Assembly (NCBI RefSeq): GCF_001543145.1
Contig: NZ_CP014160.1
Span: 1,969,850-2,033,849, forward strand
Length of the DNA: 64,000 nucleotides
Direction: 5' to 3'
Source of the DNA: Aerococcus sanguinicola
Lineage (GTDB): Bacteria; Bacillota; Bacilli; Lactobacillales; Aerococcaceae
This document shows positions 8,383-17,761 of this stretch, piece after piece. The position numbers were made by a program, and so were the translations under genes. The stretch's first letter is position 1; each line of letters starts with the position of its first letter. The notes beneath the pieces are model-generated. The model did not search any database, was not told the origin of the DNA, and saw only the letters and a list, made by a program, of their open reading frames with translations.

Positions 8383-8784
8383 CTAAAGCGGGGCCTGGCG
8401 CATGGCCTGCTTGGCGAGCTGGTCAGCCCCCCGGTTGTCAGCTTCCGGCACCCAGTTCAAATGAAATTGAGGAAATTTAGCAAGAGCAAGTAAGATAGCC
8501 TGGATGGCCTGGCTATAGGGACTGTTCTTGCTTTTTTTCTTGCGTATGGCGTCATAAACGGCCCGGCTGTCCGTTTGGCAGATGATCAGGTCATGCGTAC
8601 GCCCTTGGTCCTCGAGCAGCTCTAAGGCGATTTTAAGGGCAGAGAATTCAGCTAAGTGGTTGTCCATTTTTTGAGGCAGGGAGAATTTGAGGGGGTGCTG
8701 CTTGCCCCCTTCCAGCCAGAGAATTCCGACCCCCACCCGGCCGTCCTTGACATTGACCGAAGCATCGATGGCGAGACGTATCAC
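8383..8784 (-). CDS. RNase HI-like protein
   Basis: The 133-residue protein has the RNase H fold motifs: Asp7 in LAIDASV, Glu46 in HLAEFSAL, Asp72 in CQTDSRAV and Asp121 in NRGADQLAK, which are the four acidic residues expected to bind the catalytic metals. It would cleave RNA in RNA-DNA hybrids, though small proteins of this group often have weak activity. It lacks the basic handle of E. coli RNase HI. It is last of the leftward genes downstream of accA, adjoining the preceding gene without a gap, and converges with the THUMP methyltransferase gene with one base between stop codons. Confidence 0.82.
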   Translation of the reverse strand: MIRLAIDASVNVKDGRVGVGILWLEGGKQHPLKFSLPQKMDNHLAEFSALKIALELLEDQGRTHDLIICQTDSRAVYDAIRKKKSKNSPYSQAIQAILLALAKFPQFHLNWVPEADNRGADQLAKQAMRQAPL

Positions 8785-9687
8785 CTAGATCACTCCTTTC
8801 ATAATTTTTTTAAGTAGACGGTAAAGGTCGTCTTCTGGGTCAGCTGCCGCTAGAGCAGTCAATAAGTCAGCGGGTGACTGGTCGAGGTCTCCTTCGAAGG
8901 GATAGAGCAAGCCCGTCAAAAGCACCCACTCCTCCTCCAGATAGGCCTTAACCAAGGGCTCCTTAAAGAAACAAGCCTCCAAGTAGTCTTGGCCAGCCTG
9001 GAAGAAAGACCGGTCCTGGGGCTGGTCTAAAGTAGCTAAATGGAGCTCATGACGCTTACCAAAAGGCCCCTCTAGAACTAAGTGGCCTTGGTCTCCAGCC
9101 TCCAACAAGCGCACCAGGAAATCCGTCCGTACCAGACTAGGTCCAGGATGTCTAGTCAGATAGGCTCGGATGAAAGCTTGAACCTGGTCAGCTGCTAAGC
9201 TGTCTAAGACCTGGTAGCAGGCCATAGCCTGGCTCGGATCCGAGCCTAGGTCGCTATCTAAGTAAGCGGTCAGCGCCTTTTGACTAGCAGCCGCTTCTTT
9301 AGCAGCTGTCTGATCGGGATAGAAGATAAAATCGATCCAATCCTGGTCGATAGCTGGTCCCTGACGCACAAAAAGCCCCAGCTCTGAAAACTCTTTCAAA
9401 GTACTTGGGGCAGTCTGAGCCAATAGGGACATGGCGCTTTCATATAAGAGGAGGGCTTGGTCTTGGTCAAGCTCCTCTAAAACTTGCTGGGTCAAAGCCA
9501 GAGCTCGATCAGCCTGGTCCTGGTCCAGCAAAACCTGGATTAAGTCCAGGAAAAACTTGGAAAAATTTCCGGCCTGTCGCTGAGCCTGGCGGATAGCGGC
9601 CAGGCCCTGACTGAGGCCCCCTGCTGCCTTAAGCGCTAGGGCTTCTTCGATCAGGGACCGGCAGTCAGCATTTCTTTCCATTGACAT
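8785..9687 (-). CDS. TPR-like helical protein of unknown function
   Basis: The 300-residue protein is acidic and rich in Ala, Leu, Gln and Asp. Its first 120 residues look like degenerate tetratricopeptide helices (for example ALALTQQVLEELDQDQALLLYESAMSLL). The C-terminal part has alternating short strands and helices. It resembles the TPR-containing hypothetical proteins often annotated in lactic acid bacteria (possibly DUF3196), but I cannot confirm that. No signal peptide, membrane segment or catalytic motif is seen. It follows accA after 32 bases and abuts the RNase HI-like gene, so all three may be cotranscribed. Confidence 0.6.
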   Translation of the reverse strand: MSMERNADCRSLIEEALALKAAGGLSQGLAAIRQAQRQAGNFSKFFLDLIQVLLDQDQADRALALTQQVLEELDQDQALLLYESAMSLLAQTAPSTLKEFSELGLFVRQGPAIDQDWIDFIFYPDQTAAKEAAASQKALTAYLDSDLGSDPSQAMACYQVLDSLAADQVQAFIRAYLTRHPGPSLVRTDFLVRLLEAGDQGHLVLEGPFGKRHELHLATLDQPQDRSFFQAGQDYLEACFFKEPLVKAYLEEEWVLLTGLLYPFEGDLDQSPADLLTALAAADPEDDLYRLLKKIMKGVI

Positions 9688-9719
9688 GGCGCATGCCTCC
9701 CTTTGTTGTCACATTCTCC

Positions 9720-10532
9720 TTAAAATTGACGAAAACGCGCTTCGCGGGCTAGGCGGATGGCTTCAGCTGACTTACCATCCCAGTCCTCTAATTCCTTGAT
9801 GAGCATGGTTTTGATATTATCAGCTAAGTGTTCCTTGGTGATCGCCTCTCCCCGTTGGCGGACGGGAATAATTTCATCCACTACACCCAATTCATAGAGG
9901 TCTTTAGCGGTGAACTTCATCAGTTCCGCTGCCTCATTGGCCCGGTTAACATCCTTCCACAGAATAGTCGCAAAGCCTTCTGGGGAAAGAATGGAATACA
10001 TGGCGTCTTCTAGGATCCAAACCCGGTTGGTCACTGCCAGGGCTAGGGCCCCACCGCTCCCTCCTTCCCCAATTAAGACGGAGATATTAGGAGCAGATAA
10101 ACGCCCCAAAGCCTGCATGGACCGGGCAATAGCTTCACCAACCCCCCGGTCTTCCGCTTCCATATCGCAAAAGGCACCGGAAGTATTGATAAAGCTAATG
10201 ACTGGACGCTTAAATTTATCAGCTTGTTCCACTAGGCGGATGGCCTTGCGGTAACCCTCCGCATGGGGAGAGCCAAAGTTACGTTCCACATTTTCTTTAG
10301 TGGTGTGACCCTTTTCTGTCCCGATAATGGTCACCGGCCGGCCATCTAAACGACCGACCCCACCATAAATCGCGGCATCGTCCCCATAGGCCCGGTCGCC
10401 GTGGAGTTCATAGAAATCGTCACAGATGTAATTGGCCAGTTCCGAAGTAGTCAGCCGCTGGGTATCCCGAGCAGCTTTTACAACCTCACTTGGATGGAGA
10501 GAAGGTCGCTTTTTTGAATGACTTTCTAGCAT
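9720..10532 (-). CDS. accA: Acetyl-CoA carboxylase carboxyltransferase subunit alpha
   Basis: AccA with AccD transfers the carboxyl group from carboxybiotin to acetyl-CoA, giving malonyl-CoA for fatty acid synthesis. The 270-residue crotonase-fold protein carries RPSLHPSEVV, FGSPHAEGYRKAIRL and the oxyanion-hole region GEGGSGGALALAV. It is slightly shorter than E. coli AccA because the N-terminal helix is reduced, as in other Lactobacillales. It is the last acc gene of the fab-acc operon, ten bases after accD. Confidence 0.95.
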   Translation of the reverse strand: MLESHSKKRPSLHPSEVVKAARDTQRLTTSELANYICDDFYELHGDRAYGDDAAIYGGVGRLDGRPVTIIGTEKGHTTKENVERNFGSPHAEGYRKAIRLVEQADKFKRPVISFINTSGAFCDMEAEDRGVGEAIARSMQALGRLSAPNISVLIGEGGSGGALALAVTNRVWILEDAMYSILSPEGFATILWKDVNRANEAAELMKFTAKDLYELGVVDEIIPVRQRGEAITKEHLADNIKTMLIKELEDWDGKSAEAIRLAREARFRQF

Positions 10533-10542
10533 AATACACTCC

Positions 10543-11406
10543 TTAAGCTTGGCAATGGATGGACAGCAAGGCAGATAGTTCCTCTCTTAATTGCTGGCGG
10601 GGGATGATCCGGTCAACGAAACCATGGGCCAATTGGTGCTCGGCACTCTGGAAGCTGTCAGGCACAGCCTGGTGGATAGTTTGTTCAATCACCCGCTTGC
10701 CGGCAAAACCGATTAAAGCGCCCGGTTCGGCACAGATAATATCAGCCTGCATGGCAAAACTAGCCGTTACCCCACCCGTTGTTGGATCAGTCAAAACAGC
10801 CAGGTAGAAGAGGCCAGCCTCGCTGTGTCGTTCCACAGCCAGCGAAATCTTGGCCATCTGCATCAGGGAGACAATCCCTTCTTGCATCCGAGCCCCCCCA
10901 CTCGCTGTAAAGACCACAACTGGCAGGCTTTCTTTAAGAGCTAACTCGAAGAGGGAAGTTAACTTCTCCCCCACCCGGGCGCCCATGGACCCCATCATGA
11001 AGAAGGGATTCATACAGGCAAAGGCAAGTTTCTGTCCATTGAGCTTACCTAGGCCCGTGGTGATGGCTTCATCCGTCTGAGCCCGTTCTTGGGCCTTGGC
11101 CCGCTTCTCCTCATAGCCTGGAAAGTCCAGGGGATTAGCATGTCCTCCGTCTTCAAAGAGAGGCTCAAAAGAATCTTGATCCAAGATCAAACGAATCCGC
11201 TCCTGGGCTGAAATCCGGAAATGATAGTCACAATTGCTGCAAACATAGGCCGGTTTCATATCCTGGGTCAGGATGGTTTGCTGGCACTGGGGACACTTCT
11301 GCCACATGCCGTCAGGAATATAGGGCTTGTGGTTAGGATCAACGACGTCCACCTGGCTGGCCTGGGGCACATGAATATAAGATTTCTTTTTCCGCTTGAA
11401 AGCCAT
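10543..11406 (-). CDS. accD: Acetyl-CoA carboxylase carboxyltransferase subunit beta
   Basis: The 287-residue beta subunit pairs with AccA. It has the N-terminal four-cysteine zinc ribbon (CPQCQQTI then CSNCDYHF, about residues 38-60) followed by a crotonase-like domain with SGGARMQEG and the turn DPTTGGVTASFA, which line the CoA and biotin sites. It lies between accC and accA with short gaps, consistent with one polycistronic mRNA. Length is normal. Confidence 0.95.
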   Translation of the reverse strand: MAFKRKKKSYIHVPQASQVDVVDPNHKPYIPDGMWQKCPQCQQTILTQDMKPAYVCSNCDYHFRISAQERIRLILDQDSFEPLFEDGGHANPLDFPGYEEKRAKAQERAQTDEAITTGLGKLNGQKLAFACMNPFFMMGSMGARVGEKLTSLFELALKESLPVVVFTASGGARMQEGIVSLMQMAKISLAVERHSEAGLFYLAVLTDPTTGGVTASFAMQADIICAEPGALIGFAGKRVIEQTIHQAVPDSFQSAEHQLAHGFVDRIIPRQQLREELSALLSIHCQA

Positions 11407-11422
11407 CAGCTCAGCTCCCTTC

Positions 11423-12793
11423 TCAGTTTGATTGTGCGGCTAGCCAGGCAGGTAGGAGGCTGGCTTCAAGGTAGTCATTGCTGTAATCCCCAGAAAGAAA
11501 GCCTTTATCCTCAAGAATGGCTTGGAGGAGGGCCTGGTTAGAGGCAATGCCTTCAATCCGCAGCTCGCCTAGGGCCCGCTTCATCCGTTGCACAGCTTCT
11601 TCTCGGTCCGCCCCATAAGCAATCAATTTAGCAAACATATTATCATAGTATGGCGGCATTTGATAGCCATTATAGACACTTGATTCTAGTCGCAAGCCCA
11701 AATTGCCTGCCGGAAAATGAATAAAGTCAAAGGATCCGGTTGAAGGATAGAAGTGCTGCTCTGGGCGCTCCGCATTCAAGCGGACCTCAATGGCATGGCC
11801 TTCAAAGTGAATATCCTCCTGGTCCAAGCTCAGGGGTTGCCCCGCCGCAATTTCAATTTGCTTTTTGACCAAGTCGACGCCAGTAACCATTTCCGTGATC
11901 GGATGTTCGACCTGGATCCGGGTATTCATCTCCATAAAATAGAAGTTCTGGTCCTCGTCCACCAAAAATTCTATGGTCCCAGCCCCAGTATAGTTAACTT
12001 CTTCGCCCGCTTGGACTGCTGCTGCACAGATCTTCTCGCGAATCGCTTGGCTGATAAAGGGACTTGGACTCTCTTCGAGCACTTTTTGGTGGTTGCGCTG
12101 GAGGGAGCATTCCCGCTCCCCTAGGTGGATCACTTTACCATAGTTATCACCGAGGATTTGAACTTCAATGTGGTGGGCAGGATGGATGACCTTCTCCATG
12201 TAGAGCTGGTCATTTTGGAAGTTCTGTTGGGCTTCCAAGCGGGCCTCATCGAAGGCCGACTGCAATTGACTAGCCTCCTTGACTAGGCGCATGCCCTTGC
12301 CCCCACCTCCAGCTGTGGCTTTGAAGAGGACCGGATAACCCACTTCTTCAGCGATAGCTAGGGCTTCCTCGGCGCTATTAACGGAGTCTTCGCTCCCAGG
12401 AATAACTGGAACCTTAGCGGCCTGCATGGTTTCCCGGGCATGTTGCTTGTCCCCCATCTGGTCAATCACATCCGCTTCCGGTCCGATAAAGACAATATTC
12501 ATCTCCCGGCAGAGGCGGGCAAATTTACTATTTTCCGATAAGAAGCCAAAACCGGGATGGATGGCCTGGGCCCCAGTAACGACAGCTGCGCTGAGGATAG
12601 AGGGCATGTTTAAATAGGAGTCAGCTGCGGATGCTTTCCCAATACAGACTGCCTCATCAGCTAAGGAGACATGCATTGCATCGGCATCCGCTTCGGAGTA
12701 TACAGCCACTGTTTGGATGCCCATCTCCTTACAAGTTCGAATGATTCGAACGGCGATTTCGCCACGGTTGGCAATAAGTATTTTCTTAAACAT
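11423..12793 (-). CDS. accC: Biotin carboxylase, acetyl-CoA carboxylase subunit
   Basis: AccC uses ATP and bicarbonate to carboxylate biotin on AccB. The 456-residue ATP-grasp enzyme begins MFKKILIANRGEIAVRIIRTC and shows the glycine-rich ATP lid GGGGKGMRLV (about 164-173), the EVQILGDNYGKVIHLGERECSLQRNHQKV block and FMEMNTRIQVEHPITE (about 286-301) with metal and bicarbonate ligands. It sits between fabZ and accD in the fatty acid operon. Confidence 0.96.
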   Translation of the reverse strand: MFKKILIANRGEIAVRIIRTCKEMGIQTVAVYSEADADAMHVSLADEAVCIGKASAADSYLNMPSILSAAVVTGAQAIHPGFGFLSENSKFARLCREMNIVFIGPEADVIDQMGDKQHARETMQAAKVPVIPGSEDSVNSAEEALAIAEEVGYPVLFKATAGGGGKGMRLVKEASQLQSAFDEARLEAQQNFQNDQLYMEKVIHPAHHIEVQILGDNYGKVIHLGERECSLQRNHQKVLEESPSPFISQAIREKICAAAVQAGEEVNYTGAGTIEFLVDEDQNFYFMEMNTRIQVEHPITEMVTGVDLVKKQIEIAAGQPLSLDQEDIHFEGHAIEVRLNAERPEQHFYPSTGSFDFIHFPAGNLGLRLESSVYNGYQMPPYYDNMFAKLIAYGADREEAVQRMKRALGELRIEGIASNQALLQAILEDKGFLSGDYSNDYLEASLLPAWLAAQSN

Positions 12794-12813
12794 TTGACCA
12801 CTTTCTTTATTAC

Positions 12814-13275
12814 TTAAATATCGCGTTCAACATCTGATACGGCGAAGGTCATTTGGCATTCACTGCATAGAACGCCATCTTCACGGTGGATAGTAGCCTT
12901 AGCCAAGCCAATATTCCGCTTAATCTTTAAGATATCAACGGTCACGGTAAGGACGTCGCCTGGAACAACCTTCTGGCGGAATTTAACCTTGTCCACCCCT
13001 GCTAAGTAACCGGTCCGCTTGGTGAGGCCGTCCGTCATCAAGAGCGGAATCGAACCAGCCTGGGCCATGGTTTCAATTTGAAGGACACCTGGCATGACTG
13101 GTTCGCCAGGGAAGTGGCCGACAAAATAAGGTTCGTTAATGGTCACGTTCTTGCGTGCCACCACGCGTTTGCCAACCTCTAATTCCGTTACCCGGTCGAT
13201 AAAACAAATTGGATAGCGGTTAGGAATGATGTCCATAATCTCTTGGGCATCTAAGATAATTTCATTATTTTCCAC
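12814..13275 (-). CDS. fabZ: 3-hydroxyacyl-ACP dehydratase FabZ
   Basis: FabZ dehydrates beta-hydroxyacyl-ACP in each elongation cycle. The 153-residue hot-dog protein contains NRYPICFIDRV and the catalytic helix region GHFPGEPVMPGVLQIETMAQ, with His and Glu forming the active site across the dimer. The operon carries FabK and a single fabZ; a FabN/FabA-type isomerase for unsaturated chains is not seen in this window. Position between accB and accC is the standard streptococcal/lactococcal order. Confidence 0.95.
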   Translation of the reverse strand: MENNEIILDAQEIMDIIPNRYPICFIDRVTELEVGKRVVARKNVTINEPYFVGHFPGEPVMPGVLQIETMAQAGSIPLLMTDGLTKRTGYLAGVDKVKFRQKVVPGDVLTVTVDILKIKRNIGLAKATIHREDGVLCSECQMTFAVSDVERDI

Positions 13276-13286
13276 AAGATCTCTCC

Positions 13287-13772
13287 TTAACTAATCTCAA
13301 ATAGAGGCTGGCCGTATTCAACGACTTCGCCGTCCTTGACTAAAATCTGACTGATGGTCCCTGAGTATTCAGCTGGGATTTCATTCATAATCTTCATGGC
13401 TTCCACGATACATACCGTTTCCCCCGCCTGGATGGTCTGACCCAAGCTCACATAAGGGTCACGGTCAGGACCTGGCGCCAGGTAGACCACACCCACAATA
13501 GGACTGGTCACAACTTGGCCAGTCAAGCTTTCTTCTTCCTTACTTGCTTCTTCTGCCGCTGGCGCAGGAGCAGGCGAAGCCTCTTCTTGACCTGCTTTTT
13601 CAGCAGCCAAGGCGTCGACGGAAGTGGCCGCTTGGTCAGTCAATTTGGCATTCAGGGCATCAGTTTCCAACTTGGACATGACAATCTCTAGGTCTTCATT
13701 CTTGAAGACAAATTGCTGCAAGCTGGATGCATCTACGGCTTGGATAAGCGCCTTAATTTCTTTTGTTTCCAT
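13287..13772 (-). CDS. accB: Biotin carboxyl carrier protein of acetyl-CoA carboxylase
   Basis: AccB carries biotin between AccC and the AccAD transferase. The 161-residue protein has a short N-terminal helical region, an Ala/Pro/Glu-rich flexible linker (about 57-80) and the C-terminal biotinyl domain with EAMKIMNEI, whose lysine is biotinylated. The motif has Ile for the more usual Leu after the lysine. Its start overlaps the fabF stop by one base, suggesting translational coupling. Confidence 0.95.
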   Translation of the reverse strand: METKEIKALIQAVDASSLQQFVFKNEDLEIVMSKLETDALNAKLTDQAATSVDALAAEKAGQEEASPAPAPAAEEASKEEESLTGQVVTSPIVGVVYLAPGPDRDPYVSLGQTIQAGETVCIVEAMKIMNEIPAEYSGTISQILVKDGEVVEYGQPLFEIS

Positions 13773-15013
13773 TAGTCTTGAGTCACCTTCTTAAAGCAAA
13801 TCACCGTATTGTGGCCACCGAAACCAAGGGCATTAGAAACTAAAGCATCAATTTGGCGGTCTTCCCCTTGGCCAGTTACCAAGTGGAGGTCACAGTCTTC
13901 ATCTGGCACTTGGTAGCCGACCATGCCTGGGATAAAGCTTTCTTCCATGGCTTTCAGACTGGCGATGGCTTCAACAGCACCAGCAGCCCCTAAGAGATGG
14001 CCGACTGCTGCCTTGGTTGAGGTCACTGCGACGTCTTGACTATAATCGCCAAAAGCCGTTTTGATAACATGGCTTTCTACTCGGTCATTAGTTGGCGTAG
14101 ACGTTCCATGGGCGTTGACATATTGCACGTCGCCTTGGCCGAGGCCAGCTTCTTTAAGGGCAAGTTCAATAGCCTTGACAGCTTCTTGACCTTCTGCATG
14201 AGGAGCTGTCAGGTGGTAGGCATCGGAAGTTGCTCCGTAGCCAGCCACTTCAGCGTAAATCTTAGCACCCCGGGCTTGGGCAGATTCTAAGCTTTCAAGA
14301 AGCAAGATGCCAGCCCCTTCGCCCATAATGAAGCCTGCCCGTTCCTTATCGAAAGGAATGGAGGCACGGTCAGGGTCTGAAGTGGTGTTCATCGCGGTGA
14401 GGTTTTCAAAGCCGGACATGGCAATCTCACAGATGGATGATTCGCCCCCACCAGCTAGCATATAGTCGGCGTAGCCGTGCTTGATATAGCGGAAGGCTTC
14501 ACCAATAGCATTGTTAGCTGAAGCACAGGCTGTTGATACGGTTTGGGCTGGGCCATGGATACCAAAATGCATAGAGATATTGGCCCCACCCATGTTGGAG
14601 ATGGCCATCGGAACGAATAAAGGATTCACCCGTTTTGGCCCCTTAGCAATCATCTTGCGGATCCCTGATTCCATTTCTTGAACCCCGCCGATACCGGTCC
14701 CAAAATAAATACCGACCCGATCGCGGTCCACTTGGTCAAGGTCTAAGCCAGCGTCTTTGAGAGCTTCGCTTGACGCTGCAATCGCGTATTGGGCGTAAGG
14801 TTCCATCCGTTTGGCTGACTTGCGGTCCATATAATCCTTGGGCTCGAAGTCTTTAACTTCAGCTACTAACTGGGTATCCAGGCCGCTAGCATCGAACTTG
14901 GTAATCGGTCCAATGCCATGCTTGCCTGCTTTTAAATTGGTCCAAAATTCTTCGACTGAATTTCCTAAGGGGGTCACAGCCCCTAGACCTGTCACTACAA
15001 CTCTTCTCGTCAT
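13772..15013 (-). CDS. fabF: 3-oxoacyl-ACP synthase II
   Basis: FabF condenses malonyl-ACP with the growing acyl-ACP. The 413-residue thiolase-fold enzyme has the Cys-His-His triad: Cys in VSTACASANNAIG, His in VNAHGTSTPTND and His in AAVGHLLGAAGA. The start MTRRVVVTGLGAVTPLG and the length are typical. It lies nine bases after fabG. No fabH is next to the operon in this window, so the initiating condensing enzyme must be encoded elsewhere. Confidence 0.96.
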   Translation of the reverse strand: MTRRVVVTGLGAVTPLGNSVEEFWTNLKAGKHGIGPITKFDASGLDTQLVAEVKDFEPKDYMDRKSAKRMEPYAQYAIAASSEALKDAGLDLDQVDRDRVGIYFGTGIGGVQEMESGIRKMIAKGPKRVNPLFVPMAISNMGGANISMHFGIHGPAQTVSTACASANNAIGEAFRYIKHGYADYMLAGGGESSICEIAMSGFENLTAMNTTSDPDRASIPFDKERAGFIMGEGAGILLLESLESAQARGAKIYAEVAGYGATSDAYHLTAPHAEGQEAVKAIELALKEAGLGQGDVQYVNAHGTSTPTNDRVESHVIKTAFGDYSQDVAVTSTKAAVGHLLGAAGAVEAIASLKAMEESFIPGMVGYQVPDEDCDLHLVTGQGEDRQIDALVSNALGFGGHNTVICFKKVTQD

Positions 15014-15022
15014 AAGAACCTC

Positions 15023-15754
15023 CTAGTTCATATTGAGACCACCGTTAATTTCAAGGGTGGTTCCGGTAATATACTTACTATTTGCTAGGAATAAGATCGC
15101 TTCTGCTACTTCCTCTTGCTCGCCGAAGCGCTTGAGCGGAATTTCATCTAGCATGGCTTCTTTTGTTTTGTCTGATAATTTATCGGTCATGTCGCTAGAA
15201 ATAAAACCAGGTGCCACGGCATTAACGGTGATCTGGCGGCTGGCTAGCTCGCGGGCTGCCGATCGGGTCAGGCCGATCAAACCAGCCTTGGAAGCCGAGT
15301 AATTAGCCTGGCCGATATTTCCAATAATACCGGATAAACTCGATACATTTATGATAGCACCTCTACGTTGTTTTAGCATTATTTTTGACACATGACGGAT
15401 CAAATTAAAGCTTCCCTTAAGGTTCACGTCAATGACTTGGTCGAAATCTTCTTCAGACATGCGGATCAAGAGGCTGTCCTTGGTAATCCCGGCATTGTTG
15501 ACTAGGACATCGACTTGACCAAAGTCCTTGTGAATGGCTTTAACCACCTGGCTAGTCAGGTCAAAATCTGAAACATCAGCCAGGTACTCTCTCACTTCTA
15601 CCCCATAATCCCGGATGGCTTCCAAGAGCGATTCATCCGCTTGGGACCGGTTGACCATGGCAATGCGGTAGCCAGCCTTGGCAAAGGCGAGCGCCGTCGC
15701 AGTGCCGATACCGCGATTAGCGCCCGTAATAATAAGGGTTTCTTCTTTAGACAT
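15023..15754 (-). CDS. fabG: 3-oxoacyl-ACP reductase
   Basis: FabG is the NADPH-dependent short-chain dehydrogenase that reduces beta-ketoacyl-ACP. It shows the Rossmann motif TGANRGIGTA, NNAGIT, the catalytic Ser in INVSSLSGIIGN and YSASKAG with Tyr and Lys. I choose the ATG at 15754 (243 residues): AGGAG lies 9 bases upstream, and this places the start four bases after the fabD stop; a longer reading would add MNYQENKH and overlap fabD. Confidence 0.94.
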   Translation of the reverse strand: MSKEETLIITGANRGIGTATALAFAKAGYRIAMVNRSQADESLLEAIRDYGVEVREYLADVSDFDLTSQVVKAIHKDFGQVDVLVNNAGITKDSLLIRMSEEDFDQVIDVNLKGSFNLIRHVSKIMLKQRRGAIINVSSLSGIIGNIGQANYSASKAGLIGLTRSAARELASRQITVNAVAPGFISSDMTDKLSDKTKEAMLDEIPLKRFGEQEEVAEAILFLANSKYITGTTLEINGGLNMN

Positions 15755-15758
15755 ATGC

Positions 15759-16694
15759 TTATTCTCCTGATAATTCATTAATGGTTTTCTGTAAGTTATC
15801 GAGGTCCCCCACCCGGTAGCAAGCTACCGAGCGGTCAATCTGCTTCATAAAGGAAGACAGGGTCTTACCTGGACCGATTTCAATAAAACAATCCACGCCT
15901 TGGTCTAAGAGATAACGGATCGAATCCTCCCAGCGAACGGGGCGGTACATCTGCTTGGCCAAGTTTTCTTTCAAATGCGCCATATCATGGGCTTGGGCTG
16001 TGGTATTAGAAATGACGGGATACTGCATGTGGTCAAAATCAACCGCCTCCAGGGCCTGCTTAAAGTCCGCACTAGCAGGCTCCATCAAGGCCGTATGGAA
16101 GGGCCCAGAGACCTTGAGAGGGATTAGCTTCTTGCTCCCACGTGCCTTGAGTTTCTCACAGGCTAGGTCAACGGGCTCTTCATAGCCCCCAATCACCACT
16201 TGCTTAGAGGTATTGTAGTTAGCGGGGGCCACATAAGCGCCGCTTTCTTCGCGGGCTTCTTGGCAGGCTGCTTCAATGGTCTCGCGGGGCGTGTTCATCA
16301 CAGCCACCATTTTACCTAAGCCGGATGGTACGGCTTCGGCCATGATTTTGCCACGCTGGCGGATTAAATCCAAGCAAGTGGCATAGGACAAAGCGCCTGC
16401 ATCCATCAGAGCCGCATATTCCCCGAGGCTAAGTCCCAGACTATAGTCCGCCTGAATCCCCGCTTCATGGAGGACCTGGGTCAGCATGGCTTCAATCGTA
16501 ATCAAGGCAGGCTGCGTATATTGGGTCTCATGGATCTTCTCGTCGTCCTCAAAGCAGATGGCTTTCATATCATAGGATGTGACGGCGCTCGCTTCCTCAA
16601 AAAATGTCTCCAAGTGAGGATAATGGGCTAAGATATCCTGGCCCATCCCCTTGAACTGGGCGCCCTGGCCACTGTACATGAAGGCAATTGACAT
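15759..16694 (-). CDS. fabD: Malonyl-CoA:ACP transacylase
   Basis: FabD moves malonyl groups from CoA to ACP. The 311-residue alpha/beta-hydrolase-like protein begins MSIAFMYSGQGAQFKGMG and has the second-half His in GPFHTALM. The nucleophile elbow reads GLSLGEYAAL: the catalytic serine is present, but the preceding His of the usual GHSLGE is Leu, a small deviation near the active site. It lies between fabK and fabG in normal order. Confidence 0.93.
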   Translation of the reverse strand: MSIAFMYSGQGAQFKGMGQDILAHYPHLETFFEEASAVTSYDMKAICFEDDEKIHETQYTQPALITIEAMLTQVLHEAGIQADYSLGLSLGEYAALMDAGALSYATCLDLIRQRGKIMAEAVPSGLGKMVAVMNTPRETIEAACQEAREESGAYVAPANYNTSKQVVIGGYEEPVDLACEKLKARGSKKLIPLKVSGPFHTALMEPASADFKQALEAVDFDHMQYPVISNTTAQAHDMAHLKENLAKQMYRPVRWEDSIRYLLDQGVDCFIEIGPGKTLSSFMKQIDRSVACYRVGDLDNLQKTINELSGE

Positions 16695-16780
16695 GGAATC
16701 CCTCTTTCTTTATTGTTTATTATTTATAGTTAAAATAAAAACAGTGAAAGCAATAAAAAAGTTAGCCCTCACTGTCCGTC

Positions 16781-17734
16781 TTAATTCATACTGGCATGCT
16801 GCTGAATCAGCTCGCGACATTCTTGCATGTAGGACTGAATAATTTCTTCACAGGTCTCTTCTTGGTGAATGAGTCCGGCAATCTGACCGGCCATTAATGA
16901 ACTATTATCCACATCCCCATCAACAACCGCTCGTTTCAAGGCCCCTTTGGCTAAAGCTTCTAGCTTGGTCCAATCAGGTTGGTCCTTGGCCGCTTCTTCA
17001 TGTTCCAGCTTAAGATATTTCTTGGTCAGTTTATTACGTAAGACACGAACTGGATGGCCAGTCGATTCACCTGTAATCACTGTATCAATATCCTTAGCAT
17101 TGATGATTTTTTCCTTGAAATTAGGATGGGCATTCGATTCCTTGGCGACCACAAAACGCGTCCCCACTTGAATCCCTGAAGCACCTAACATCAAGGCAGC
17201 TGCCATGCCCCGGCCGTCACCAATCCCACCGGCTGCAATGACCGGAATATCGACGGCATCAACTACTTGAGGAACCAAGGCCATGGTGGTTAATTTACCA
17301 ATATGTCCACCCGACTCCATGCCTTCCACAATCAGAGCGTCGACCCCTTCACGGGCCATGCGCTTAGCAAGGGCAACGGAAGCAACCACGGGAATCACCT
17401 TAATGCCTGCTGCCTTGAAACGTTTCATGTACTTGCCTGGTGAACCAGCACCAGTTGTGACAATCTTTACGCCAGATTGGCAAAGATAGTCAACCAAGTC
17501 ATCCACATGGGCATTGAGTAACATGACATTAACCGCAAAGGGCTTGTCCGTTAAGGCCTGCATCTTCTCGACTTTTTCTTGGACGAGTTCAACAGGATCA
17601 TGTCCCGTCCCAATCACACCTAAAGCTCCGGCATTAGAGACAGCAGATGCAAGGTCTGCATCTGCCACCCATGCCATGGCGCCTTGGACGATGGGGTAAG
17701 TGACACCCATTTCTTTCCATAAATCAGTTTTCAT
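16781..17734 (-). CDS. fabK: Enoyl-ACP reductase II (FMN-dependent)
   Basis: FabK catalyses the last reduction of each elongation cycle with NAD(P)H and FMN, replacing FabI in streptococci, enterococci and relatives and giving triclosan tolerance. The 317-residue TIM-barrel protein belongs to the nitronate monooxygenase-like group. Seen motifs are the N-terminal YPIVQGAMAWVADADLASAVSNAGALGVIG, VEGMESGGHIG (FMN phosphate site), PVIAAGGIGDGRG and ASGIQVGTRFV. Position directly after acpP and before fabD is the classical location. Confidence 0.95.
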   Translation of the reverse strand: MKTDLWKEMGVTYPIVQGAMAWVADADLASAVSNAGALGVIGTGHDPVELVQEKVEKMQALTDKPFAVNVMLLNAHVDDLVDYLCQSGVKIVTTGAGSPGKYMKRFKAAGIKVIPVVASVALAKRMAREGVDALIVEGMESGGHIGKLTTMALVPQVVDAVDIPVIAAGGIGDGRGMAAALMLGASGIQVGTRFVVAKESNAHPNFKEKIINAKDIDTVITGESTGHPVRVLRNKLTKKYLKLEHEEAAKDQPDWTKLEALAKGALKRAVVDGDVDNSSLMAGQIAGLIHQEETCEEIIQSYMQECRELIQQHASMN

Positions 17735-17761
17735 TAAGCGCCTACTCTCTTAACTGTCGGC